The notes beneath the pieces were generated by a model. That model was not told where the DNA came from. It made no database searches and was given only the letters and a program-made list of their open reading frames with translations. The position numbers and the translations under genes are program-made. Below, piece after piece: positions 15,833 to 23,815 of a DNA stretch of 64,000 bases. This DNA comes from Tychonema sp. LEGE 06208 (lineage in GTDB: Bacteria; Cyanobacteriota; Cyanobacteriia; Cyanobacteriales; Microcoleaceae), in contig NZ_JADEWT010000005.1 of the NCBI RefSeq assembly GCF_015207505.1, positions 44,616-108,615 of the forward strand. The letters run 5' to 3'. Position 1 is the first letter of the stretch. Every line of letters begins with the position of its first letter.

Positions 15833-18800
15833 ATGTCGTCTCCAAAAGGTCGATCGAGTAAAATTGAATTCAGCGTCTTAGCCTCGCACCCTGAGTTGTT
15901 GACAGGTTTAGATGCGTGGCTGCGGCTGGGCTTGATCGAGCCCGCTGAGGTTGAGCAATTGTGCCGACAATATTTAGTTTGTCCCCTGCCCGAACCCTCA
16001 AAGACGATCGCCCCAATTACTCAATCAAAAATACCCGCTCTCTCAACACAAAAAGCATTACCCAGCACCGCTAAAAACGTTGTAGAGCGCGCAGAAACAG
16101 CTCGCACCCCTAATTTTGTCGCTCAAATTTTGCACTCGTTCATAGCCGAAATTAGCGTCGTGTGGCTGCTATTTTTAGGAGTGTTCATGGTAGTTGTCTC
16201 CTCTGGAGTCTTAGCTGCTAGTCAGTGGGAAAGATTTCCGGCTGCCGGACAATATGGAGTTTTGTTAGCTTATACTTTAACATTTTGGGCGATTAGCAGT
16301 TGGGCTAAAAAACAGGCTAATTTGCACTTGACTGCTCAAACTTTGCAAGAAGTGACGCTGTTACTGGTGCCGATTAATTTTTGGGCGATGGACACTTTTG
16401 GATTGTGGCAATATCCCTGGAATTGGGCCGTAGCAATCGCCGCTGCACTTATTTTGACTTGGATAACGCGCGGGATTATCAAATCTCAGTATGAAAGCTT
16501 GTCGGGTAAAAACGTCACTTGCTCGATCGCCCTAAATCATTTGGGATTGAGTTATTTGCACTGGGGTTGGGGATTTGTAGGCTTTTCCCTAGCAGCAGTT
16601 TATTTGGGTACTGTCGGAACTACGGCGGCTGGTGTTTATCAAGTTCAACAACAACGCTTACAATCTGTCCGACGCGGGGAAAACGCTGAAACCATCGCCG
16701 CTGCTTTTACTTCCAGCCCAGATTTTCTGACTTACAAAAAAGCTGCTTTAGTAGCCTATTCTCTAGGAATTTTACTAGGTCGGGCGATATTTGTCAAGGG
16801 CGTAGATATCGCTCAAATGGGTTTAGCTTTGGGGATTTGCGGCGTGCTTTTAGCATGGTTGGATTGGCAGCACCCTCTCGCATCTCGGACTATTACAAAC
16901 AATATATCCGACAACCAAAATCCCGGCAGCTTTTTTAACTGGCAATTAGCCGGAGGGGCTTTATTAGGTTTAGGCTGGCTGGTTTGTTTTCGCGAAATTC
17001 CCCTACAGGCGATCGCAGTTAGCGGATTGGCTATTTGGTTTTTTTATAGCCGCTTAGTGCGATTTTGGCAAAAGTTTGATTTGCTAATGCTTGAAGCTGC
17101 AGGAATTCAAACGATTTGGCTGTTTTGGCGAGTTGTTCCTTTAGGGATTAAAACACAATTTTCTACATTTTTAACTCAGCTTACCAACTCTGGGCAAACT
17201 CCTTGGGTTTTGTGGGGTGTTTTGCTCTTGCCTTATTTAATTTTAACCGCAGGTGTGGCGCAGTGGCTCTACCGATCGCGAAAATTTCAACTTTCCCGTT
17301 TTGGTGAAAATCTTGCTCTCGGTTTGGGCAGTGTTTTCACTATTATTAGTTTCGTCAATCCTTTTTGGCGATCGATCAATTTATTGGTTTCTACTTTAAC
17401 TTTAGCTTGGATTGCTTGGAAATACGTCATCCCCGATAATTCCCGGCGATTCTCAATCCCAGATTCGGCAGTCGATCGCCAGCGAAATCCGGCATTTTTA
17501 GTTTACCTGACTCACATTCTGGGTTTAGGCGCGATCGCTTCGACGATTGACTTATTTTTGCCGAACCAAACACCCCATATTTGGACAGGAATTTTATTGC
17601 TGTTTATGGCGGCTGAGTGGGGATTTTTTGTCTGGATGAAAGCCGCCAATATCCGAGAAAGTTCTGCCTTTTTCCGCTGGCATCCTGCATGGTTTCAAAG
17701 TTCTTGGAATCTAGGTTTAGGATTAGCGGGATTCAGCTTTATGTTGCTCTACAGTAATTTGCAGTCTCCCTGGGGTTTGATTTGGATGGTGGCACCTTTG
17801 GCTTTGACTGCTGTTGCTAAATATACTGATTTTCCCCACAAACAACTCGCCAGTACCTGCAGCGCGATCGCCCTAATATTAGCGCAATTTCTCATTTTGA
17901 GTTTCCCCGGATATCAGTTAATCGCTTTGGGTTTGGCTGCTGCGCTGATGTTAGTCAATACTTACTATTTGGTAGAGGTACCGGCGGCTGCAATTTGTGT
18001 CGGATTTAACTTGGGTTTTGTAGCTGCGGTAATCGATCGATTAGGTTTTGTATCTGGTTGGGCTTGGGGAATTGCTGGGGCGATCGCACTTTTGTGTCTC
18101 TGGTTGTTTCGCAGCACGATTGTTCGTGTTTCCAGCCGTTTCCCTCAGCCTTCTCGATTAGCTCAAATTTACGATCGAGCTTTAGATGGTTGGGCTGTAT
18201 TACTCGCTAGCTTGCTGTTAACAACTATTACTTTTTATTCTTTTGAACTTTACGCACGCCCTACCTTCAATTTATCCGCCTCTGCTGAAGTATTGGCTGC
18301 TACTTTGGTAATCATGGCTGCGATTGTTTTCCGAAGTTTCCACCAACTTTCGCCTCTGGCAATTTATGCTTTGGCTTGGAGTTTGGAGTTGCTGACAGCA
18401 GTCGGTTTGAGTTTTGTAGATCGCACTGCGATTAATTTGGCTGTGGCGAATATTGCGATCGGGTTGTTTGCACAATTGATGGGCGATTGGTGGCGGCGGC
18501 GCAATTGTGACAATCGCACAATTTTACCCAGCATTCACGTTATACCTTTGGTTTACGGGTTGTTGGGTTTGATTTTGCGATCGCAAACTTTTGCCAATTG
18601 GACTGGTTTAACTGTGTGTGGTGCGTCTTTAATTGCGATCGGCATTGGTAGGCGCGAGCAACAATTCAAACCCCTGGTTTATTTAGGATTAATTGGTGTC
18701 TCGGTTTCTGCTGGCGAGTCAGTGATTTATCAACTTTTGCAAACACCGGGAGGCTCTTTTGGTGACGGTTTAATTGTGCTGGCAACCCTCGGTACAACTT

Positions 18801-19867
18801 TAACCTATATATATCGTATTTTGTCTCCTTGGCTCAGCAACTATTTGCATTTAACTAATGCGGGGTTGAAAATATTTGCTCACCTGCACTGGGTTTTGAG
18901 CAGTGTATTCCTGATTTTGGCTTCTACCAACGATATTAAATCTGGGATAAATTTAGGATTAGTCACCGGTGCTTTATTAGTGCAATACGCTTTCTTGCAA
19001 GGGCGAAATAATCTCGATCGCCTGTGGGCAGAAATTTGGATTTACTTGGGCTGGCTAGAAGCCTTTGGCATCCGGCTTTATTGGATAAATACGCCTTTAG
19101 TCAAGTACATTTCCGGGCCGCTGGGGCCGTGGAAAGTTGCTTTCGCTTCTTTATTTGCCTATTTCATTTATATTTTACCTTGGGATAACTGGGGTTGGTC
19201 AAAAAAACCTTGGCGGATAATTGCTTCTCTGATTCCCGCAGTAGCTATTTTGGAATCTCCGGCTAAGTTTTATCCGATTAGCTGGTTGATAGCTGCCGCG
19301 TTTTATATTTTCCTAGCTTGGGAAAAGCAGGAAGTCCGTTTTACCTACGTGAGTGTGGCCATAATTGACTGGCTATTGTTGCAGTGGTTTGCACAAATGG
19401 GATTGACTCAGCCTGAATACTACTTTACTCCTTTGGGGCTTTCTTTCCTTTATGTTGTTCAGTTCGTGAAGCGTAGCTATCCCGTAGGGAATCGCGCTTT
19501 GCAACTACCAGCCCAAAAAACCCTGCGCCACACTCTGCGAATCCTCGCCACGGCGCTGATTTGCGGGATACCTCTTTTTACTCAGCAAAGCCACGGTTTA
19601 GTAGCGGGGGCTTTTAGTTTGCTAGCGATTGTGGCTGGTTTGGCGCTGAGAGTGCGGGCGTTTTTGTTTGTGGGGACAGGAATTTTCTTAATCAATGTTT
19701 TCTATCAGTTAGTAGTGCTGATTTTCGATTATCCACTGATTAAATGGGCGATCGGTTTGGCTTTTGGGATTGTATTTATCTGGATTGCTGCTACTTTTGA
19801 AACTCGGCGCGATCGCATTTCTGCTTTTGTGCAGCATTGGGTTGTACAGTTCCAATCTTGGGATTGA
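15833..19867 (+). CDS. Giant polytopic membrane protein, function unknown
   Basis: 1344 residues. The first ~110 are soluble and Pro/Thr-rich, with a short helical start (LTGLDAWLRLGLIEPAEVEQ, 20 residues) that resembles the N-terminus of DUF2157-type membrane proteins. The remainder is an almost unbroken series of more than 30 hydrophobic segments separated by short basic or aromatic loops, without ATP-binding, catalytic or transporter signature motifs I can recognise. Trp is abundant in the helices. Start ATG at 15833 lacks a clear ribosome binding site. No close neighbours on the strand. Comparable very long proteins occur in cyanobacteria as hypotheticals; I give no function. Confidence 0.85.
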   Translation: MSSPKGRSSKIEFSVLASHPELLTGLDAWLRLGLIEPAEVEQLCRQYLVCPLPEPSKTIAPITQSKIPALSTQKALPSTAKNVVERAETARTPNFVAQILHSFIAEISVVWLLFLGVFMVVVSSGVLAASQWERFPAAGQYGVLLAYTLTFWAISSWAKKQANLHLTAQTLQEVTLLLVPINFWAMDTFGLWQYPWNWAVAIAAALILTWITRGIIKSQYESLSGKNVTCSIALNHLGLSYLHWGWGFVGFSLAAVYLGTVGTTAAGVYQVQQQRLQSVRRGENAETIAAAFTSSPDFLTYKKAALVAYSLGILLGRAIFVKGVDIAQMGLALGICGVLLAWLDWQHPLASRTITNNISDNQNPGSFFNWQLAGGALLGLGWLVCFREIPLQAIAVSGLAIWFFYSRLVRFWQKFDLLMLEAAGIQTIWLFWRVVPLGIKTQFSTFLTQLTNSGQTPWVLWGVLLLPYLILTAGVAQWLYRSRKFQLSRFGENLALGLGSVFTIISFVNPFWRSINLLVSTLTLAWIAWKYVIPDNSRRFSIPDSAVDRQRNPAFLVYLTHILGLGAIASTIDLFLPNQTPHIWTGILLLFMAAEWGFFVWMKAANIRESSAFFRWHPAWFQSSWNLGLGLAGFSFMLLYSNLQSPWGLIWMVAPLALTAVAKYTDFPHKQLASTCSAIALILAQFLILSFPGYQLIALGLAAALMLVNTYYLVEVPAAAICVGFNLGFVAAVIDRLGFVSGWAWGIAGAIALLCLWLFRSTIVRVSSRFPQPSRLAQIYDRALDGWAVLLASLLLTTITFYSFELYARPTFNLSASAEVLAATLVIMAAIVFRSFHQLSPLAIYALAWSLELLTAVGLSFVDRTAINLAVANIAIGLFAQLMGDWWRRRNCDNRTILPSIHVIPLVYGLLGLILRSQTFANWTGLTVCGASLIAIGIGRREQQFKPLVYLGLIGVSVSAGESVIYQLLQTPGGSFGDGLIVLATLGTTLTYIYRILSPWLSNYLHLTNAGLKIFAHLHWVLSSVFLILASTNDIKSGINLGLVTGALLVQYAFLQGRNNLDRLWAEIWIYLGWLEAFGIRLYWINTPLVKYISGPLGPWKVAFASLFAYFIYILPWDNWGWSKKPWRIIASLIPAVAILESPAKFYPISWLIAAAFYIFLAWEKQEVRFTYVSVAIIDWLLLQWFAQMGLTQPEYYFTPLGLSFLYVVQFVKRSYPVGNRALQLPAQKTLRHTLRILATALICGIPLFTQQSHGLVAGAFSLLAIVAGLALRVRAFLFVGTGIFLINVFYQLVVLIFDYPLIKWAIGLAFGIVFIWIAATFETRRDRISAFVQHWVVQFQSWD

Positions 19868-20102
19868 ATTTTCCGCAAGACACCTCTTCGTTTCATTCCC
19901 TCGCTCTTCTTCAAAGTATCTGCGTTAATCTGCGTCGATCAGCAGGGCATCTGCGGTTGCTCTATCAATCAAAGATTTATGCACTTGCTCGTCTAATCAA
20001 ATCCTGTTGCGCCGGAAGAGCGGGTTTACCAAAACTATAATTTTTTCCGATAAAATGTAAAAAAAACGCCCTTTTTTTTGGGGTCAAAGGCTTGACATTC
20101 CC

Positions 20103-20186
20103 GGCTTAAAAAGGTATTATATAATAATGGGAGTGGTAGCAATTTTCAAATTTAAGCCACCACTTCCATTATCTAAATAATACCTT
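20103..20186. repeat. Long inverted repeat with a crossing second pairing
   Basis: Arms of about 30 bases pair imperfectly: AAGGTATTAT...AATGG.AGTGG (20111-20135) with CCAC.TCCATTAT...ATAATACCTT (20157-20186). In addition GGCTTAAA at 20103-20110, just outside the left arm, is exactly complementary to TTTAAGCC at 20151-20158 in the loop and arm, so a pseudoknot or an alternative fold is possible. Lies between the giant membrane protein gene and the TnpB element, with no gene in 19868-20320. Confidence 0.75.
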
Positions 20187-20320
20187 AAAAATCAACTAAA
20201 ATCAATAGGTAAAAACACTTTTTTTGCGCCGCGACTTGAGAGTCTAAATTAACAAGAATCAGCAAACAATTATAGGCAAAGGTGGGCAGAAACCCACCGT
20301 AAAGCAGAGCTATTAATTGT

Positions 20321-20505
20321 TTAATCTAACTCTGGATCGCCAGGTCGATCGAACACAATCTCAAAGATTCCCGATCGCACAAACTTGCACAAAGCCCTTA
20401 AATGGTCATCTGCATCTTGGCGATTGCAGAAACGCGCAACAGCGTGATTTCGAGCATCAGGCAAAACCCGCACAATCACCCAAGGTTTGGCATAATCCGG
20501 CTTTA
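20321..20505 (-). pseudogene. Small conserved-type protein, 5' end replaced by the TnpB element
   Basis: The C-terminal ~60 residues (PDYAKPWVIVRVLPDARN, ARFCNRQDADDHLRALCKF, FEIVFDRPGD) read as a normal globular protein and resemble small cyanobacterial hypotheticals with a WVIVRLLP...ARFRNRxDAxxHL pattern. The frame continues upstream only through the right end of the TnpB element at 20506, giving a spurious N-terminus. The original start is therefore missing or displaced. Function unknown. The element's insertion point, right after a TAAAG on the minus strand, marks the truncation. Confidence 0.55.
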
Positions 20506-21945
20506 TTGACACTCCCCGGTCTAAAGACACGGGGATTCTTAAGGACAAACTTTGGGGGATGAATCCGCCCAAAGTTTAATTCTTAAAGGGTTAGTCAATA
20601 ACCCACTACCCACTCGCTCAATTAATGAGTCTATGGCTACCTTTGATTTTCTGATGATGTTTGCTGCCCCATTAACATCTGCATTTAAGATTAGTCCCTG
20701 AGCAGAACGGTACAAACCTCGTTTAATTCGCTTACCCGAGGGCTGCCAATTGTCGGGTTTTTCACCGACTTTCACGGGCATTATGTCTCGGTCTAGGAAG
20801 CTAGATTTTGAAGTGTAAGATTCATCTTGTTCGACAAATTTCCACCCTTTTAAATCGCATTCTTGTTGCAACCTTTCTTTGACTTTGGCGGTCGGTATTT
20901 GGACAAAGTTTTGGTTGGTCACTCCGCCCATGTTTACTTCTTGTTTTTGTCCCTTATTCCAACCAAAAACTATGACATTAATTAGATTATCCTGGCAATA
21001 ATCAACAATAATTCTCACTGCTTTATTAACAGCATCTCTCATTCTTCGGGCGCGAGTTTCGGATAATTGCTGTAATCGTTGTGATGAGAAACCTTGAGGT
21101 AGCTTATGTTTGGCGTGTTCTGATTGAACTTTTGCTTTCTGTTTGTTAAACCATTGGTTCCAAGATTTTAGTTTACGGCCATCAATAATAAAAGGCTGGC
21201 CATTACTAGAGACACAGGTCAGCCAGTTATTGATGCCATGATCGATTCCCAGGATGCCAGTCGCTTCTAAATCGCAACTAAGGGCTTGTTCGCCAAGAGA
21301 TTCGTGGACGTACTCGACCCAGACTTGACCATTTCTAGGAATTAGTCTCAGCTCTTTAATGGTAGAGCTTTTAATACGTTCGGGTAAAGGAACCAAAAGT
21401 GCATCGGTGCCAAAATGCTCTTTACCTTTGTTTCCTAAAGGCAGTCTAATTTTATTCCCAACCACCTTTAAAGCTTGACCGGGGTAAGAAATTGGGTACA
21501 TTCCTCCTTTGGTTCTATATTTTGGTAATCTCGGCTTTTGGCTGAGTTTTCCTTTATAAGCTAACTTGGACAATGCTCGGAAAGAGCTAAAAGATTCAGC
21601 TACAGATTTAAGAGATTGTTGCGCGACTTGTGAGTAGAGAAGCCCGTAATTTTCGTTATTTTTGGCAATTTTGTACAAGTCAGGATATTTAACCGTACTT
21701 TTGTCTTTAAAGAATCTTTGCCTACCTTCGTAAGTCCCAACATTAAACAGGTTATTTGACCATTTTAGTAGTTGCTCAACAATAGGCTTTTCAAATTCCG
21801 TTAAATGCCAAACATCTTTTTGCACTGCGTACATTTTGTTTCACCTCCATTGATTAATTTTACCATGTATCGCATTTGTCTGACTGGTATACTAAAGTCT
21901 ATTCCTACCTTTCATCCCTGGACTAAAGTCACAGGGTTTTCAGGG
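20506..21945 (-). mobile_element. IS200/IS605-family (IS1341-type) element encoding only TnpB
   Basis: About 1.44 kb. The right end is the hairpin CCCCGTGTCTTTAGACCGGGG-type stem (20511-20535; shown on minus strand) followed by AGTGTCAA. The left end is the hairpin CCCTG...CAGGG at 21916-21936 next to AACCCC. No tnpA is present, so transposition would need help in trans. The right-end hairpin plus flank would form an omega-RNA scaffold and its guide, whose first bases would be TAAAGCCGGATTATGCC. Boundaries are inferred from the related elements at 1.35 and 45.0 kb. Confidence 0.8.
20539..21834 (-). CDS. tnpB: TnpB RNA-guided nuclease homologue (IS605 OrfB)
   Basis: 431 residues, uninterrupted. 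N-terminal OrfB helix-turn-helix-like part (LTEFEKPIVEQLLKWSNNLFN, split motif), then a beta domain, then the RuvC-like nuclease: first Asp in GILGIDHGINNWLT, last Asp in LILNADVNGAANI. Where most TnpBs have IVxEDL for the second acidic residue, this protein has NVIVFGWNKGQKQ; the candidate glutamate is relocated to FVEQDESYTSKSSFLDRD. The C-terminal Cys4 zinc ribbon is absent from this segment. This pattern occurs in a common cyanobacterial TnpB branch. No tnpA partner. ATG at 21834 preceded by GGAGGTG-type sequence. Confidence 0.9.
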   Translation of the reverse strand: MYAVQKDVWHLTEFEKPIVEQLLKWSNNLFNVGTYEGRQRFFKDKSTVKYPDLYKIAKNNENYGLLYSQVAQQSLKSVAESFSSFRALSKLAYKGKLSQKPRLPKYRTKGGMYPISYPGQALKVVGNKIRLPLGNKGKEHFGTDALLVPLPERIKSSTIKELRLIPRNGQVWVEYVHESLGEQALSCDLEATGILGIDHGINNWLTCVSSNGQPFIIDGRKLKSWNQWFNKQKAKVQSEHAKHKLPQGFSSQRLQQLSETRARRMRDAVNKAVRIIVDYCQDNLINVIVFGWNKGQKQEVNMGGVTNQNFVQIPTAKVKERLQQECDLKGWKFVEQDESYTSKSSFLDRDIMPVKVGEKPDNWQPSGKRIKRGLYRSAQGLILNADVNGAANIIRKSKVAIDSLIERVGSGLLTNPLRIKLWADSSPKVCP

Positions 21946-21951
21946 GTTTAT

Positions 21952-22287
21952 TTATAAATCAGGCGTTTTCGTGAGTTGCAGATTATCTTCTGGCTGTGCA
22001 GTTACTTGCCGATTTGGAGAATGTGCGGCAATTATCTGGGCACCTGCTTTTCGTAGAATGTCGAGGTAGCTGGCGATGAGACTACCCGTGAGGTTTGCCG
22101 CCAACTGTTCGATTAGATGGCCAGCTAAGCTTTTGACCTCTTTTTCCTGCAACAGCACCCGCTGCGCGTCGAAATCGGCGTCAGAGTAGCTGCGGATGCA
22201 GGATAGGAGTTGTGTGATGCCGAAGTCGTCTAAAGCTTGTTGGTAGCCGCGAGAAAATTCGCTTCCGTCGCTGGAAGGTTTTATCAT
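21952..22287 (-). CDS. Hypothetical protein, 111 aa
   Basis: Not recognised. A soluble, mostly helical protein: polar N-terminus (SSDGSEFSRGYQQALDDFG), a central amphipathic region (QRVLLQEKEVKSLAGHLIEQ, 20 residues) and a polar, Gln/Thr-rich tail. The stop codon is within 10 bases of the left end of the TnpB element, so the tail could be native or altered by the insertion. The start ATG at 22287 has AGAGAG upstream. A 69-aa frame overlapping its start in another phase is taken as a shadow. Confidence 0.5.
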   Translation of the reverse strand: MIKPSSDGSEFSRGYQQALDDFGITQLLSCIRSYSDADFDAQRVLLQEKEVKSLAGHLIEQLAANLTGSLIASYLDILRKAGAQIIAAHSPNRQVTAQPEDNLQLTKTPDL

Positions 22288-22478
22288 GGTAATAGCTCTC
22301 TTTGATTTTTAGAGCCACAAGCCAGCGACGAACTTTCCTAGGGCGCGCGCTGGCTTTTGACTTTTCCGAGTATAGCGCAATATGCAGCATATTTACAGCA
22401 CATATGTAGCAAAATCGACAAAACGCTGTAAATATATCACACTGACGATCGGCTTAGATAAGAAAAAATCAACCTCTG

Positions 22479-22664
22479 ATGACGAAACGCCTATCAACCT
22501 CCATCGCAGATGGAATTTATGACCAACTTCAAGATTGGGCAAACGAGGAACGCCGTTCAATCAGCGGCTTAGCAGCATTCCTTTTGGAGAAAGCTGTGAG
22601 AGAGCACCAAGAAAAGATCCAAAAACAGCCGCCACCCTCTAATGAAAAGCAGGACTCACAATAA
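22479..22664 (+). CDS. Ribbon-helix-helix (CopG-like) small protein, copy 1
   Basis: 61 residues, MTKRLSTSIADGIYDQLQDW then ANEERRSISGLAAFLLEKAV and a charged tail. The short basic beta strand followed by two helices (YDQLQDWANEE, SISGLAAFLLEKAV) is the pattern of RHH DNA-binding domains of antitoxins and plasmid copy regulators. The next gene is a clear paralogue and a third, truncated copy follows. Each copy starts after a conserved CTC(T/C)GATGAC context. No toxin gene is attached; role as an orphan regulator or decoy is open. Confidence 0.75.
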   Translation: MTKRLSTSIADGIYDQLQDWANEERRSISGLAAFLLEKAVREHQEKIQKQPPPSNEKQDSQ

Positions 22665-22720
22665 AGTTTGTGCGAAATCATTGGCGGGAAACTTGCAATT
22701 AGACAGAAATTCAATCTCTG

Positions 22721-22906
22721 ATGACGAAACGCCGATCAAAATATTTAGCAGACGGAATTTACACTCGCCTTGAGGAATGGACTAAACAAGAAGGTCGATC
22801 GACTAGCAATTTCGCAGCATTCCTGTTAGAGAAAACTCTTGTAGACCATGAGGAGAAACTGCTAAAACAGCAGTCTTTGTCTGATGAGAAGCAGGGGCAG
22901 CAGTAA
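22721..22906 (+). CDS. Ribbon-helix-helix (CopG-like) small protein, copy 2
   Basis: 61 residues, about half identical to copy 1 and collinear over its length: MTKRRSKYLADGIYTRLEEW, then GRSTSNFAAFLLEKTL. The most variable part is the Gln/Lys-rich tail (LKQQSLSDEKQGQQ), where both copies end in a similar EKQ motif. 56 bp after copy 1, same strand, apparently a tandem gene duplication; the upstream 12 bases around the start are nearly identical. Likely DNA binding; target unknown. Confidence 0.75.
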   Translation: MTKRRSKYLADGIYTRLEEWTKQEGRSTSNFAAFLLEKTLVDHEEKLLKQQSLSDEKQGQQ

Positions 22907-22966
22907 AGTGGATGCTCCCATAGCCCGCAATCAACTGCGATCGGCTTAAACAAAACTAAATCTCCG

Positions 22967-23044
22967 ATGACTAAACGTTTAACCACTTATTTAGCAGCAG
23001 GAATCTATGACATCTTTATACGACAAGGACAAATCGAAAAATGA
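22967..23044 (+). pseudogene. Third RHH copy, truncated to 25 aa and fused to a HigB-like scar
   Basis: ATG at 22967 begins MTKRLTTYLAAGIYD, clearly homologous to the N-termini of copies 1 and 2, then diverges to IFIRQGQIEK and stops. The stop TGA overlaps the ATG of the following antitoxin gene (ATGA, 23041-23044). In the next frame the same DNA reads LYDKDKSKNDPYF, which resembles the C-terminus of HigB toxins (EYDKDxWKND), the gene that normally sits directly before this kind of antitoxin. It looks like a recombination that replaced the body of the toxin gene with an RHH start. Confidence 0.55.
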
Positions 23045-23440
23045 CCCTTACTTTCGATCGAGCTAATTATAGCAATTTGCTGGCAGAAGTCGCTCCACGG
23101 GCGATCGAAACCGAGGAAGAATACGATCGCCTCCTAGCAGTCGCAGAGGGGCTGACGTTCGCCAAAAACCGTACTCCCGAAGAAAAAGCTTTACACAACT
23201 TATTGGTAACGCTCATTGAAGTTTACGAGGCCCAAAATTATCCGATCGACAAATCCGAACCTCACGAGATTTTGCAACACATCATGGAAGCCAGCGGCAC
23301 CCGTCAAGCTGACGAGAGTGGGCATCATTGGATCGAGTGGCGTAGTGTCTGAGGTTGTTAATGGCAAGCGGGCAATTAGCAAAGCACAAGCTAAGGCACT
23401 CGGCGATTATTTTAAAGTGTCGCCTAGTTTGTTCATTTAA
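23041..23440 (+). pseudogene. HigA-like HTH antitoxin, frameshifted
   Basis: The N-terminal part (MTLTFDRANYSNLLAEVAPR, 20 residues, then TEEEYDRLLAVAEGL and RTPEEKALHNLLVTLIEVYE) and the C-terminal HTH part (GIIGSSGVVSEVVNGKRAIS and KALGDYFKVSPSLFI) together make a standard HigA-type antitoxin with a Cro/C1-like HTH of about 130 aa. They are in different frames; the switch falls at 23313-23320, where one extra base between the Ala-Asp and Val-Gly codons would explain it. The unshifted frame stops at 23352. The missing or remodelled toxin upstream fits with decay. Confidence 0.8.
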
Positions 23441-23815
23441 TATGATGTAAATGCCAATTTTCAACACTCATACAGCAGTCTTCCCTAGGGTGTGTCGCTA
23501 TCCACAATCTTTAAGAAAGACGGCTAATTTAATAGCGACGCACCTGGTAGGTTCAATGAATCAAAAAGCCAGCCAATTTTTTTAGCAAGCTTTTTTATTG
23601 GCAATGAAATGTTGGATTTGTTTGTTGACACATTGACAAAAATAAGGTGCGTCGCTATCAGATTGTCGCTTTTTTTGAGGATTGTTGATGTATCCGCACC
23701 CTACAGTTACTGTTGCTGCATTCTTTTTTTTAACTGGTATTATTTAATTAAAAACCCGGTTTCTCCAAGAAACCGGGTTTTTAATCAGACGTTATTTATC
23801 CGCGTGTCATCGCAC
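23441..23815. other. Intergenic region with GTGCGTCGCTAT repeats
   Basis: 375 bp with no gene. GTGTGTCGCTAT at about 23489 and ATAGCGACGCAC at about 23531 form an inverted repeat, and GTGCGTCGCTATC recurs at about 23647. A 72-aa frame here has no resemblance to a protein family. The clpC terminator lies at its right end. Confidence 0.6.
23750..23782 (-). terminator. Bidirectional terminator between antitoxin remnant and clpC
   Basis: AAAAACCCGGTTTCT/AGAAACCGGGTTTTT arms with a CCA loop. A-rich and T-rich flanks let it act on both strands; on the minus strand it ends clpC. The same AACCCGGTTTC core reappears at 26.74 kb and 51.33-51.40 kb, so it also behaves as a dispersed repeat. Confidence 0.8.

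Noticed and set aside
15639..15881. 80-aa frame overlapping the start of the giant membrane protein gene
   Set aside because: It is built across a perfect palindrome and overlaps a real gene by 49 bp in another frame.
22181..22390. 69-aa minus-strand frame overlapping the 111-aa hypothetical gene
   Set aside because: Basic, low-complexity composition and no start signal; shadow of the neighbouring frame.
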